Shown here piece after piece: positions 19,299-26,576 of a stretch of DNA of 64,000 bases (position 1 is its first letter; each line of letters begins with the position of its first letter). This DNA is from Microbulbifer sediminum. Lineage in GTDB: Bacteria; Pseudomonadota; Gammaproteobacteria; Pseudomonadales; Cellvibrionaceae. The position numbers were made by a program, and so were the translations under genes. Where the stretch lies: positions 39,877 through 103,876 of the forward strand of contig NZ_JAJSAP010000009.1 of NCBI RefSeq assembly GCF_021729035.1, written 5' to 3'. The notes beneath the pieces were generated by a model. It saw only the letters and a list, made by a program, of their open reading frames with translations, made no database searches and had not been told where the DNA came from.

Positions 19299-19766
19299 TT
19301 AATAATTGCACGCAGGGATATATTTACTTAAAAAATCCATTACCCTCGAGTAGTCCTCGCCCTTATTCGAGGAAAAGAGGAGTTCACCCCGCTTGTTGCC
19401 ATTGGTCGAGAGAAATATATCGAAGGTGCCGGTTGTATGACATTGCTGAAAAGTTGGCGAACTGATTGTGCCGCCATCCCGCCGTAAACAGGCATTCTGG
19501 TAAGAGTAGCTTTGGGTCCAGGTAAAGTAGAACCTACTCTGTTTTATGATCCTCTTGCCATCAGCGTCGACATGGAACTGCGTTCGGTAAAATGCCCCGT
19601 CGAGAAATGCGATTACAAGCACCGTTGCCAGTAGCACAAGCACCCAACTATCCATCTTGTATCCGACAAAGCCAAACCCAACGATCGCAAAAAAAGACAA
19701 TAGACAGAACGCGATTTTTGATTTCCAGGGCACCCTGAAGCCCTCAACCCACTCTGCCTTATTCAT
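19299..19766 (-). CDS. Small membrane protein of unknown function
   Basis: A 155-residue product with two adjacent transmembrane segments (about 17-36 and 41-60) and a polar C-terminal domain. The C-terminal domain reads like a small PH-like or beta-sandwich fold (FYRTQFHVDADGKRIIKQS), but no named family is recognised. Its DNA is noticeably AT-richer than the adjacent protease gene. It stands alone between the M16 terminator and the YcaO region. Confidence 0.6.
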   Translation of the reverse strand: MNKAEWVEGFRVPWKSKIAFCLLSFFAIVGFGFVGYKMDSWVLVLLATVLVIAFLDGAFYRTQFHVDADGKRIIKQSRFYFTWTQSYSYQNACLRRDGGTISSPTFQQCHTTGTFDIFLSTNGNKRGELLFSSNKGEDYSRVMDFLSKYIPACNY

Positions 19767-19979
19767 ACTGCCTCCTGCTCAAATGAAACAGTCATTGTTG
19801 GCGAACTCATCCCATCACTGCAAGGCCGGCATCCTGTTATCACTGCCCCCAGCCAGCCGGACCCGGATTTGCTCACGAGAATCTTTGCTACTCGCGGAGG
19901 TGTTCGTACACGGGTTATGCACCTGACAATCTTCGGCTTAATAAGTGGTCCGACCTGACCACGGTGAATCACTCAGAGC

Positions 19980-20003
19980 ACCTGCTTCACAGGTGAAGCA
20001 GGT
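19980..20003. repeat. Perfect inverted repeat, 11-bp arms
   Basis: ACCTGCTTCAC-AG-GTGAAGCAGGT has 11-bp arms with a 2-nt centre. It could be an operator or a cruciform. There is no T-run, so it is not a standard terminator. Confidence 0.55.
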
Positions 20004-20052
20004 ATCCCGCTCTCAGCTCACACCAGTTGATCCTTAGCAGAGAGCGCTCACC

Positions 20053-20085
20053 GAAAAAAGGCCACCGCTTAGTGGCCTTTCTCCG
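20053..20085 (-). terminator. Intrinsic terminator of OsmC-YcaO gene
   Basis: Read on the minus strand, AAAGGCCAC-TAAGCG-GTGGCCTTT is followed by more T, just beyond the YcaO stop codon. The A-rich left flank means it could serve both strands. Confidence 0.75.
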
Positions 20086-20118
20086 TGCGGGTCCGTTAAC
20101 TCAACCGGCCCATGGTGA

Positions 20119-22335
20119 TCAGCGGGTCTCAGCCACACGCTGCCGGTGCTTCGCTGCCCGCGCCGCGTGCAGTTTCTTGTAGCTCTCGATCAGCCGCAGG
20201 TGCTTGTCGAGGCCTTCCAGCTGCATATTGGTGGGCGTGAGGCCGTGGAAGCGCACGGTGCCGTTTACCGAGCCCACTACGGCCTCCATGGTTTCCTCAC
20301 CGAACATGCGCTTGAGATTGGGCAGGAAGTCGTCCAGCTCCAGCTCATCGTCCAGCACGATTTCCAGCACCGCGTTCACCGCCTGGTAGAACAGGCCCCG
20401 CTCCACGGTGTTGTCGTTGTACTGCAGGAACATTTCCACGTGCTCCAGCGCTTCTTCATGACGCTGCAGGGCCAGGTAAACAAGCAGCTTCAGTTCCAGC
20501 ACCGTCAGCTGGCCCCACACCGTGTTCTCGTCGAACTCGACACCGATCAGGGTGATGATGGTCTCGTAGTTGTCGATCTGGCTTTCCTCTAAACGCTCCA
20601 CCAGGTCTTCCAGCTGGTCGTCGTCCAGGGCGTGGAGGTTGAGGATATCCTCGCGGTAATCCAGCGCCTTATTGGTGTTGTCCCATACCAGGTCTTCCAC
20701 CGGGTAGACCTCGGAATAACCGGGCACCAGGATGCGGCAGGCGGGCGCGCCCAGGTCCTGGTATTCGGCCACATAGACTTCCCTGCCCATCTCCTCCAGG
20801 ATACCGAACAGGCGGCTGGCCTCGGTCTCGTTGGTGTCGTGGTGATGCCCGGAGAAATCCCATTCCACGAACTCGTACCGGGATTTGGCGCTGAAGAAAC
20901 GCCAGGACACCACGCCGGTGGAGTCGATAAAGTGCTCCACAAAATTGTTGGGCTCGGTCACCGCCTCACTGCTGAACGTGGGCGGCGGCACGTCGTTCAG
21001 GCCCTCGAAGCTGCGGCCCTGCATCAGCTCGGTGAGGCTGCGCTCCAGCGCCACGTGGAAGCTGGGGTGCGCACCGAAGGAGGCGAACACGCCGCCGGTG
21101 CGCGGGTTCATCAGGGTCACGCACATCACCGGGAAGCGCCCGCCCAGGGACGCATCCTTGACCAGGATCGGGAAGCCCTGCTGCTCCAGCGCCTCCACCG
21201 CCTCGACGATATCCGGGTACTTGGCCAGCACCTCGCGGGGCACATCCGGCAGCGCGATTTCCTGCTCGATAATCTCCTTCTTCACCGCCCGCTCGAAGAT
21301 TTCTGACAGGCACTGCACCTCCGCCTCGGCCAGGGTGTTGCCGGCGCTCATGCCATTGCTGAGGAACAGGTTCTCGATCAGGTTGGAGGGGAAGTACACC
21401 ACCTCACCATCCGACCGGCGCACGAACGGCAGCGAGCAGATACCGCGGTCGATGCGGCCGGAGTTGGTGTCCACCAGGTTGGAGCCGCCCAGCTCGCCGT
21501 CCGGGTTGTAGATGGCCAGGCAGTGGTCATCCAGGATGCCCTCCGGCAGCTCGTCACCCGGGCCGGGCTGGAACCACTGCTCGTCCGGGTGATGGACGAA
21601 CTCGCTGTTGGCGATCTCCTCGCCGAAATACTGGTCGTTGTAGAAGAAGTTGCAGTTGAGGCGCTCGATAAACTCGCCCAGTGCCGAGCACAGGGCAGCC
21701 TCCTTGGTGGCGCCCTTGCCGTTGGTAAAGCACATGGGGCTGGCGGCGTCGCGGATATGCAGCGACCAGACATGGGGCACGATATTGCGCCAGGACGCGA
21801 TCTCGATCTTCATGCCCAGGTCCGCCAGGATCCTGGTCATGTTGGCGATGGTCTGCTCCAGCGGCAGGTCCTTGCCCTCGATGAAAGTGCGGTGCTCCGC
21901 ATCCGGCTCCACCATCAGCAGCGCCTGGGCGTCCTCGGCCAGGTTCTCCACCGTCTCGATCTGGAAGTCCGGGCCCGTCTGCACCACCTTCTTGACCGTG
22001 CAGCGGTCGATGGAGCGCAGGATACCCTGGCGGTCCTTCTCGGAGATGTCCTCCGGCAGCTCCACCTGGATCTTGAAGATCTGGTTGTAGCGGTTCTCCG
22101 GGTCGACAATATTGTTCTGCGACAGGCGGATATTGTGGGTGGGGATATCGCGGGCCTTGCAGTAAACGCGAACAAAATAGGCCGCGCACAGGGCCGAGGA
22201 CGCCAGGAAGTAGTCGAACGGACTCGGTGCCGAGCCATCGCCCTTGTAGCGGATAGGCTGGTCGGTGATGACGGTAAAGTCATCGAACTTGGCTTCGAGC
22301 CGGAGGTTATCGAGGAAGTTGACGTTGATTTCCAT
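20119..22335 (-). CDS. OsmC domain / YcaO domain fusion protein
   Basis: A 738-residue protein. Residues about 1-135 are OsmC/Ohr-like (FDYFLASSALCAAYFVRVYCKARDIP), a fold that reduces organic hydroperoxides through a cysteine. About 170-560 is a YcaO domain, an ATP-using backbone cyclodehydratase fold, with ATEEAALCSALGEFIERL-like core helices. The C-terminal part (about 570-710) is helical and TPR-like, as in E. coli YcaO, which has been linked to ribosomal protein S12 thiolation. No peptide precursor gene is nearby, so a RiPP role is unlikely. It ends at a clear terminator. Confidence 0.88.
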   Translation of the reverse strand: MEINVNFLDNLRLEAKFDDFTVITDQPIRYKGDGSAPSPFDYFLASSALCAAYFVRVYCKARDIPTHNIRLSQNNIVDPENRYNQIFKIQVELPEDISEKDRQGILRSIDRCTVKKVVQTGPDFQIETVENLAEDAQALLMVEPDAEHRTFIEGKDLPLEQTIANMTRILADLGMKIEIASWRNIVPHVWSLHIRDAASPMCFTNGKGATKEAALCSALGEFIERLNCNFFYNDQYFGEEIANSEFVHHPDEQWFQPGPGDELPEGILDDHCLAIYNPDGELGGSNLVDTNSGRIDRGICSLPFVRRSDGEVVYFPSNLIENLFLSNGMSAGNTLAEAEVQCLSEIFERAVKKEIIEQEIALPDVPREVLAKYPDIVEAVEALEQQGFPILVKDASLGGRFPVMCVTLMNPRTGGVFASFGAHPSFHVALERSLTELMQGRSFEGLNDVPPPTFSSEAVTEPNNFVEHFIDSTGVVSWRFFSAKSRYEFVEWDFSGHHHDTNETEASRLFGILEEMGREVYVAEYQDLGAPACRILVPGYSEVYPVEDLVWDNTNKALDYREDILNLHALDDDQLEDLVERLEESQIDNYETIITLIGVEFDENTVWGQLTVLELKLLVYLALQRHEEALEHVEMFLQYNDNTVERGLFYQAVNAVLEIVLDDELELDDFLPNLKRMFGEETMEAVVGSVNGTVRFHGLTPTNMQLEGLDKHLRLIESYKKLHAARAAKHRQRVAETR

Positions 22336-22496
22336 GGGGGACTACCAGATCTGGAGAATTTGGCCGGGCGTGCCTTCAGAGCGCGGCATTATCCAGTTTT
22401 TGCGGCCTCGGGTCTCCCCCATTGTGGCCCCTGCCGGCCAGGGCCGGTACCCGGGATTCAGAGGCGGAAACCCACCAGTCAGCCAGAACAGCCCCC

Positions 22497-22868
22497 TTAC
22501 CGGCGTCTGCCGGCCGCCGTCTCAAAGGCCTGCAGTTCGGCCGGCAACTCGCCATAGATCTTGATGCGCCTGATGGACTCCAGGGCCGCATCATTATCGC
22601 CGGCCTCGATACCCGCATAGGCCTGCTCAATGTGGTACCGGTACCGCTCCTCCCGCACCACATTGCGCTCCTTCCCCGGCCTGCGGCTCAAGAGCTCGAA
22701 GCCGGCAATGGCTACCGGAACAGCGGCCAGGAGAAGCCAGTAACTGTCAAAAGCATCCACGAGCCCCAGCGAAACCAGCATAGCGATAATGGTGACCGCG
22801 AGCCCACTGAAAAACCCCAGGCCACTATTGCTGGTGGGGTGCCTGAAGCCATAGCGCTTGTACCACAT
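22497..22868 (-). CDS. Small membrane protein of unknown function
   Basis: A 123-residue product with two hydrophobic segments (about 18-35 and 43-60) followed by a polar helical tail with a TPR-like stretch (YRYHIEQAYAGIEAGDNDAALESI). GGAGG lies upstream of the start. No family is recognised. It lies between the YcaO and nucleotidyltransferase genes on the same strand, but the gaps on both sides argue against a shared transcript. Confidence 0.6.
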   Translation of the reverse strand: MWYKRYGFRHPTSNSGLGFFSGLAVTIIAMLVSLGLVDAFDSYWLLLAAVPVAIAGFELLSRRPGKERNVVREERYRYHIEQAYAGIEAGDNDAALESIRRIKIYGELPAELQAFETAAGRRR

Positions 22869-22970
22869 GCAGGTTTTAACCTCCTGAAATAGTGAGGGCA
22901 GCTAACTGGCCAGGGTTGCAATCTTCAACGGCTGCCAGCACCAGAAGCCTGAAATTCAGGGGCATGGCAC

Positions 22971-23765
22971 TCACCAACCACTGCGCACGGAATCCCTGAA
23001 AATAGTATTCAATTGGTCCCGCACCACTTTGCCCGCGAGCATGTCCGGCCTCCCCTGGCCCTTGAACTTTTCTTCGTGACCCTCGAACTCGCCTGCAACA
23101 AAACGGTCGATGCTCTCGATGCGGTCACCCTCGCCAAACTCGGGGGTGCGCCTCTTTTGCTCCAGCAGTGATGCGATATCATCGCGAATTTCACGTGGAG
23201 CCACCGCTTCGACAAGCTTTTCAAACTCGACCGGTGGCACCCCCATTCCCGCCTGGATATACCTGATGGCCAGCAGTGGCCTTAGCACATAAAAATATTT
23301 TTTCAGTTTTACCTGGCTTTTATCCAGGTGCTCCCGGGCATTGTTCCTGGCCATATGGCTGTAATGGTAGCAAAGGGCCACGTCGTTTATTGCCTGTGGA
23401 GCCAGCTGCTGGAGGCGGGTAGCCAGATCACCCCGTTCTATGTAACGAATCGGGCTTTTCAGCCACTCCAGCAAAGCACCATTCGTGCGCGTAAAAAGAT
23501 AGAGTGCCTTGCGTAAATCCCAGCCGCTGCAGTCGATCTCATCCACAATCGGGTATTCGATGACATCGCGCCTGCTTTCAACATCGAAAGACAGGTACCA
23601 GTCCTCGGGGCGGACGTAAATAAAGCGCACATCGTAGTCCGAATCCGGGGAAGCAAATCCCCACGCCCGGCTGCCCGATTCACAGCAAAACAGGATCTTG
23701 ACCCCATGCTCCTCTTCGGCGGCTTCCAGCCGCCTGGTGATTTCCTTGCGAACGCTTTCGTCCAT
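22971..23765 (-). CDS. RlaP-type DNA polymerase beta superfamily nucleotidyltransferase
   Basis: The 264-residue protein has the nucleotidyltransferase motif GSRAWGFASPDSDYDVRF, with GS at 31-32 and the metal-binding Asp43/Asp45. The sequence continues with the helical block LRKALYLFTRTNGALLEWLKSPI typical of the RlaP/YcgL family (Pfam PF10127). Family members are found beside RNA ligases in phage and bacterial RNA repair loci and are thought to add or remove nucleotides at damaged RNA ends; the exact reaction is not established. Here it is a single gene, but it lies between two RtcB loci in the same window. Confidence 0.8.
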   Translation of the reverse strand: MDESVRKEITRRLEAAEEEHGVKILFCCESGSRAWGFASPDSDYDVRFIYVRPEDWYLSFDVESRRDVIEYPIVDEIDCSGWDLRKALYLFTRTNGALLEWLKSPIRYIERGDLATRLQQLAPQAINDVALCYHYSHMARNNAREHLDKSQVKLKKYFYVLRPLLAIRYIQAGMGVPPVEFEKLVEAVAPREIRDDIASLLEQKRRTPEFGEGDRIESIDRFVAGEFEGHEEKFKGQGRPDMLAGKVVRDQLNTIFRDSVRSGW

Positions 23766-23862
23766 TGGTTACTGCCTTTTATTTGTCTCTGTTATTGCGA
23801 CCAACAGAGTATCGCTTTCGCTGTTAACCACCAACATGAGGCGAATGTACACTCAGCGCCGC

Positions 23863-24732
23863 TTACAGCAATTTCATTATCTCGCTGACGACCGTGTCCA
23901 CGCGCTTCGGTAGCACCCGATGGCGCCGGCTGCCCAGATACAGGGTTTCACTGACCGGTCTGGCGAGGCGGTGACTCTTGACCAGCCCGGGCTTCGGGAA
24001 GGCCTCGACCGCGAAAGCCGGCAACACGGTAAAGCCCAGTCCCATACTGACAGGCTCCAGGATCAGGCTGATCTGGTTGGAGAAGCCGTGCTGCCTGAAC
24101 ATGCCGGTATGCTCGAACTCCGGATAATTCGCCCCCAGGAGCAGCCCCGCATGGTGGGCGCCATCGGGATGGTCGATAAACCCCAGTTCCATCAGCTGAT
24201 CCCAGCCGGGCCTGGCAATCCCCGCGGGGGTGACCAGCAACAGGGCCTCGGTAGCAACCGGCTTGCAGCTGACTTCCTCGCGCGCCGATACGCTGGTCAT
24301 CAGACCGATATCCACTTCGTCATCGGCGATGGCGTTTTCCACGTCCGCATTGGGTGCAAAGCGGTAGTCAATGACGAGTGCCGGGTGCTGCCGCTGCAGT
24401 GCCAGCAGTTGGGGATACAGCCGGAGCCCGACACTGCCGGGCGACATGATCCGCACCAGCCCTTCGTAGGCAGGGTCTTCCCCCACGCTTTGCTCAAGGT
24501 TCTGCAGTGCAAGGAGAACCTGGCGCCCCTCGCGATACAGCCGCTCGCCGGCATCGGTGAGGGCGAACTGCTTGCCCTCACGGACCAGCAGGGGGTGGCC
24601 CAGCTGGTCTTCCAGTTTCCGCACCTGCTGGCTCACGCCGGACTGGGTCATGTGCAGGCGCTCGGCGGTGCGCGTGAAGTGACCCACTTCAACCAGGGTG
24701 CAGAAAGTATGCAGCCATGCGGTATTTACCAT
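23863..24732 (-). CDS. LysR family transcriptional regulator
   Basis: A 289-residue LysR-type regulator. The winged helix-turn-helix spans about 1-60 (FCTLVEVGHFTRTAERLHMTQSGVSQQVRKLEDQLG), and the periplasmic-binding-like effector domain about 90-285. ATG at 24732 is taken as start; a GTG one codon upstream is also possible. It is divergent from the VOC gene across about 108 bp, the classical arrangement in which the regulator controls its neighbour and itself. The effector is not predictable. Confidence 0.9.
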   Translation of the reverse strand: MVNTAWLHTFCTLVEVGHFTRTAERLHMTQSGVSQQVRKLEDQLGHPLLVREGKQFALTDAGERLYREGRQVLLALQNLEQSVGEDPAYEGLVRIMSPGSVGLRLYPQLLALQRQHPALVIDYRFAPNADVENAIADDEVDIGLMTSVSAREEVSCKPVATEALLLVTPAGIARPGWDQLMELGFIDHPDGAHHAGLLLGANYPEFEHTGMFRQHGFSNQISLILEPVSMGLGFTVLPAFAVEAFPKPGLVKSHRLARPVSETLYLGSRRHRVLPKRVDTVVSEIMKLL

Positions 24733-24758
24733 CACATTCTGTACTCATAACGATCACA

Positions 24759-24768
24759 AATGATCATT
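24759..24768. promoter_or_regulatory. Palindrome in LysR-VOC intergenic region
   Basis: AATGATCATT is a perfect 10-bp palindrome between the divergent LysR and VOC genes, with further GATCAC/GTGATT half-sites on either side. It is a reasonable candidate LysR recognition site, though the T-N11-A form is not unique. Confidence 0.4.
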
Positions 24769-24840
24769 TTACGTGATTACCTATAGTTTGTAATCTGTCC
24801 GCACATCGAATCCTGGAACCCCATTAATGGAGGGCCACTT

Positions 24841-25341
24841 ATGAGTCATGTTTACCCGCGCACCTTCTCGCATATCGGTATTTCCGTTCCCGACCTGGAA
24901 AAGGCCGTTGAATTCTATACCGAGGTACTGGGCTGGTACCTGATCATGAAACCGACCGAGATCGAGGAAGACGACAGCGCCATCGGCCAGATGTGCACCG
25001 ATGTGTTCGGGCCGGGCTGGGGCAGCTTCCGCATTGCCCACCTGTCCACCGGTGACCGCATCGGCGTCGAGATATTCCAGTTCAACAACCAGGAAAATCC
25101 CGAGGACAACTTCGAGTACTGGAAAACCGGGATCTTCCATTTCTGTGTACAGGACCCGAACCTCGAGGAACTGGCCGAGCGTATCGTGGCTGCCGGCGGC
25201 AAGAAGCGCATGGAAAAGCCGCGCTATTACTACCCGGGTGAGAAGCCGTACCGAATGATTTATATGGAAGACCCGTTCGGCAATATCCTGGAGCTCTATA
25301 GCCACAGCTATGAATTGATCTACAGTTCCGGCGCCTACTGA
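24841..25341 (+). CDS. VOC family (glyoxalase/dioxygenase-like) protein
   Basis: The 166-residue protein is a vicinal-oxygen-chelate fold enzyme. SHIGISVPDLEKAVEFYTEVLGW near the N-terminus contributes the first metal ligand (His11), IFHFCVQD the second histidine, and FGNILELYSHS the C-terminal glutamate. Substrate could be a lactoylglutathione-like adduct, a catechol or an antibiotic; the sequence does not decide. The ribosome-binding site GGAGGG is 6 nt before ATG. The divergent LysR gene probably regulates it. Confidence 0.85.
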   Translation: MSHVYPRTFSHIGISVPDLEKAVEFYTEVLGWYLIMKPTEIEEDDSAIGQMCTDVFGPGWGSFRIAHLSTGDRIGVEIFQFNNQENPEDNFEYWKTGIFHFCVQDPNLEELAERIVAAGGKKRMEKPRYYYPGEKPYRMIYMEDPFGNILELYSHSYELIYSSGAY

Positions 25342-25363
25342 AACTACCGGCAACACACACGGC

Positions 25364-25393
25364 AGCCCCCGGTGCATTCCCTGCCCGGGGGCT
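25364..25393. terminator. Hairpin after VOC gene
   Basis: AGCCCCCGG and CCGGGGGCT form a 9-bp stem with a 12-nt loop, starting about 20 bp after the VOC stop. No T-run follows, so it may protect the 3' end or need Rho. Confidence 0.4.
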
Positions 25394-25453
25394 CGTTGCG
25401 ACAACCGGCCCGGTTGTTAGCCCATGCGGGTCACCCGCATGGCGCGAATGACA

Positions 25454-26038
25454 TTAATCCGTCCTGCCAAAATCCTGCTCCTGCAGCGCGACCATCCTAT
25501 CGAACGGCTGCAGCATCGCCTGGAAATTACCTTCCGGTTCCAGTTGCTGCATGGCCGCCACAATGCTCTCGAGGGTCGACAGGCTGTTGGGGAGTGACGA
25601 ATGACGGACCCGGTAGTTGGACTGCAATTCCCCCGCAAAGCTGACCCGCGGCAGCTGCTGCAGCGCCGGGTTCAGGTGCAGCATCTTTTTGGACTTGCGC
25701 CAGGTGGCGTCGATGACCACCAGTTGTTCCAAAGACCGGGCGAGCGGCCCGCCCGGTTCCACCTGTTCCACTGGCGGCAGCCAGTCCAGCGACGGATACA
25801 GCAGGGCCGAGCGGGGGGCCAGCAGGCGTGCCAGCTCGGCATCGTCCAGGGTCTCGGCCACCAGCAGCTCGCTGTTGTCCAGACACAGGTGCGCCATGCG
25901 GCCGGTGTTGAACGGGTGCTTCACTTCCAGCGGGTGCTGTATGATCAGCACCCTGATGCGGCTGGGAAGATGAACCAGCGCGCTGCAGTAACAGACGTTC
26001 AGCGGGCGCTGGCAGGTAGGGCAGATTTGGCGCGGCAT
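25454..26038 (-). CDS. tapT: DTW domain tRNA-uridine aminocarboxypropyltransferase
   Basis: A 194-residue DTW-domain protein of the TapT family, which uses S-adenosylmethionine to make acp3U in the variable loop of tRNA. An N-terminal zinc cluster (Cys6, Cys9, Cys16, Cys18) is followed by the SPOUT-like core, with DATW at 110-113 as the signature. ATG at 26038 fits the family start (MPRQICPTC). Its start codon is separated by just 2 bp from the divergent GNAT gene, so each gene's upstream signals lie within the other's coding sequence. Confidence 0.87.
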   Translation of the reverse strand: MPRQICPTCQRPLNVCYCSALVHLPSRIRVLIIQHPLEVKHPFNTGRMAHLCLDNSELLVAETLDDAELARLLAPRSALLYPSLDWLPPVEQVEPGGPLARSLEQLVVIDATWRKSKKMLHLNPALQQLPRVSFAGELQSNYRVRHSSLPNSLSTLESIVAAMQQLEPEGNFQAMLQPFDRMVALQEQDFGRTD

Positions 26039-26040
26039 AG

Positions 26041-26472
26041 ATGAGTGAGAATCCCGGGTTTACGGCCCACTGGCTCTCTGATGCAGAGATACCACTGGCC
26101 AACAAATTCTACCGCACGCACAAATTCCGCGGCAAAGCGCGGCGCCATGACCCGTGCATGGTCATCCGGGATCACCAGCAGCAGATCATCGCCTGTGGCT
26201 GCCTGCGCAGGCTGACCGACAGCCAGTTGCTCGCGGGCGTGGCGGTGGCGCCGGATTACCGGGGCCGGGGTGTCGCCCGCCTGCTGGTCGACAGCATGGC
26301 CGAGGCCTACGACGAACAGACCTTTACCTTCCCCTATCGACACCTGGTGCCGTTTTATGAATCGGTGGGCTTCGTTGAAGAGGGCGAGACGGGGCAGCCG
26401 AGTGCAATCCTGGACCGGTTGCAGACCTACCGGCGGCAGGGCCGCGATATTGTATTGATGCGACACAAATGA
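26041..26472 (+). CDS. GNAT family N-acetyltransferase
   Basis: The 143-residue protein has the acetyl-CoA binding motif VAVAPDYRGRGVARLLV (about 67-83), preceded by a strand block CLRRLTDSQLLAG and followed by PFYESVGFVE. This is an ordinary single-domain GNAT. The acceptor is unknown. Its head-to-head contact with tapT might mean shared control; acetyltransferases acting on tRNA are known, but nothing in this sequence specifies such a role. Confidence 0.82.
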   Translation: MSENPGFTAHWLSDAEIPLANKFYRTHKFRGKARRHDPCMVIRDHQQQIIACGCLRRLTDSQLLAGVAVAPDYRGRGVARLLVDSMAEAYDEQTFTFPYRHLVPFYESVGFVEEGETGQPSAILDRLQTYRRQGRDIVLMRHK

Positions 26473-26576
26473 CCCGAGCGGTCAGCAACCAGAGGCTTCA
26501 GCCTGCCACCCAACCCTGAACAGGTAAAAACCGTGTCCTGGAACTCGGGGCGCTCCCCCTGCCTGCGTTAACTGTT

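Larger units (their letters stand above)
19767..20118. other. Intergenic region with palindrome and terminator
   Basis: A 352-bp gap. It holds a perfect 11-bp inverted repeat at 19980-20003 and the terminator of the YcaO gene at 20053-20085. No gene was recognised. Confidence 0.55.

Noticed and set aside
20119..22335. RiPP biosynthetic cluster around YcaO
   Set aside because: No precursor peptide, dehydrogenase or export genes nearby; the OsmC fusion points to the housekeeping YcaO group.
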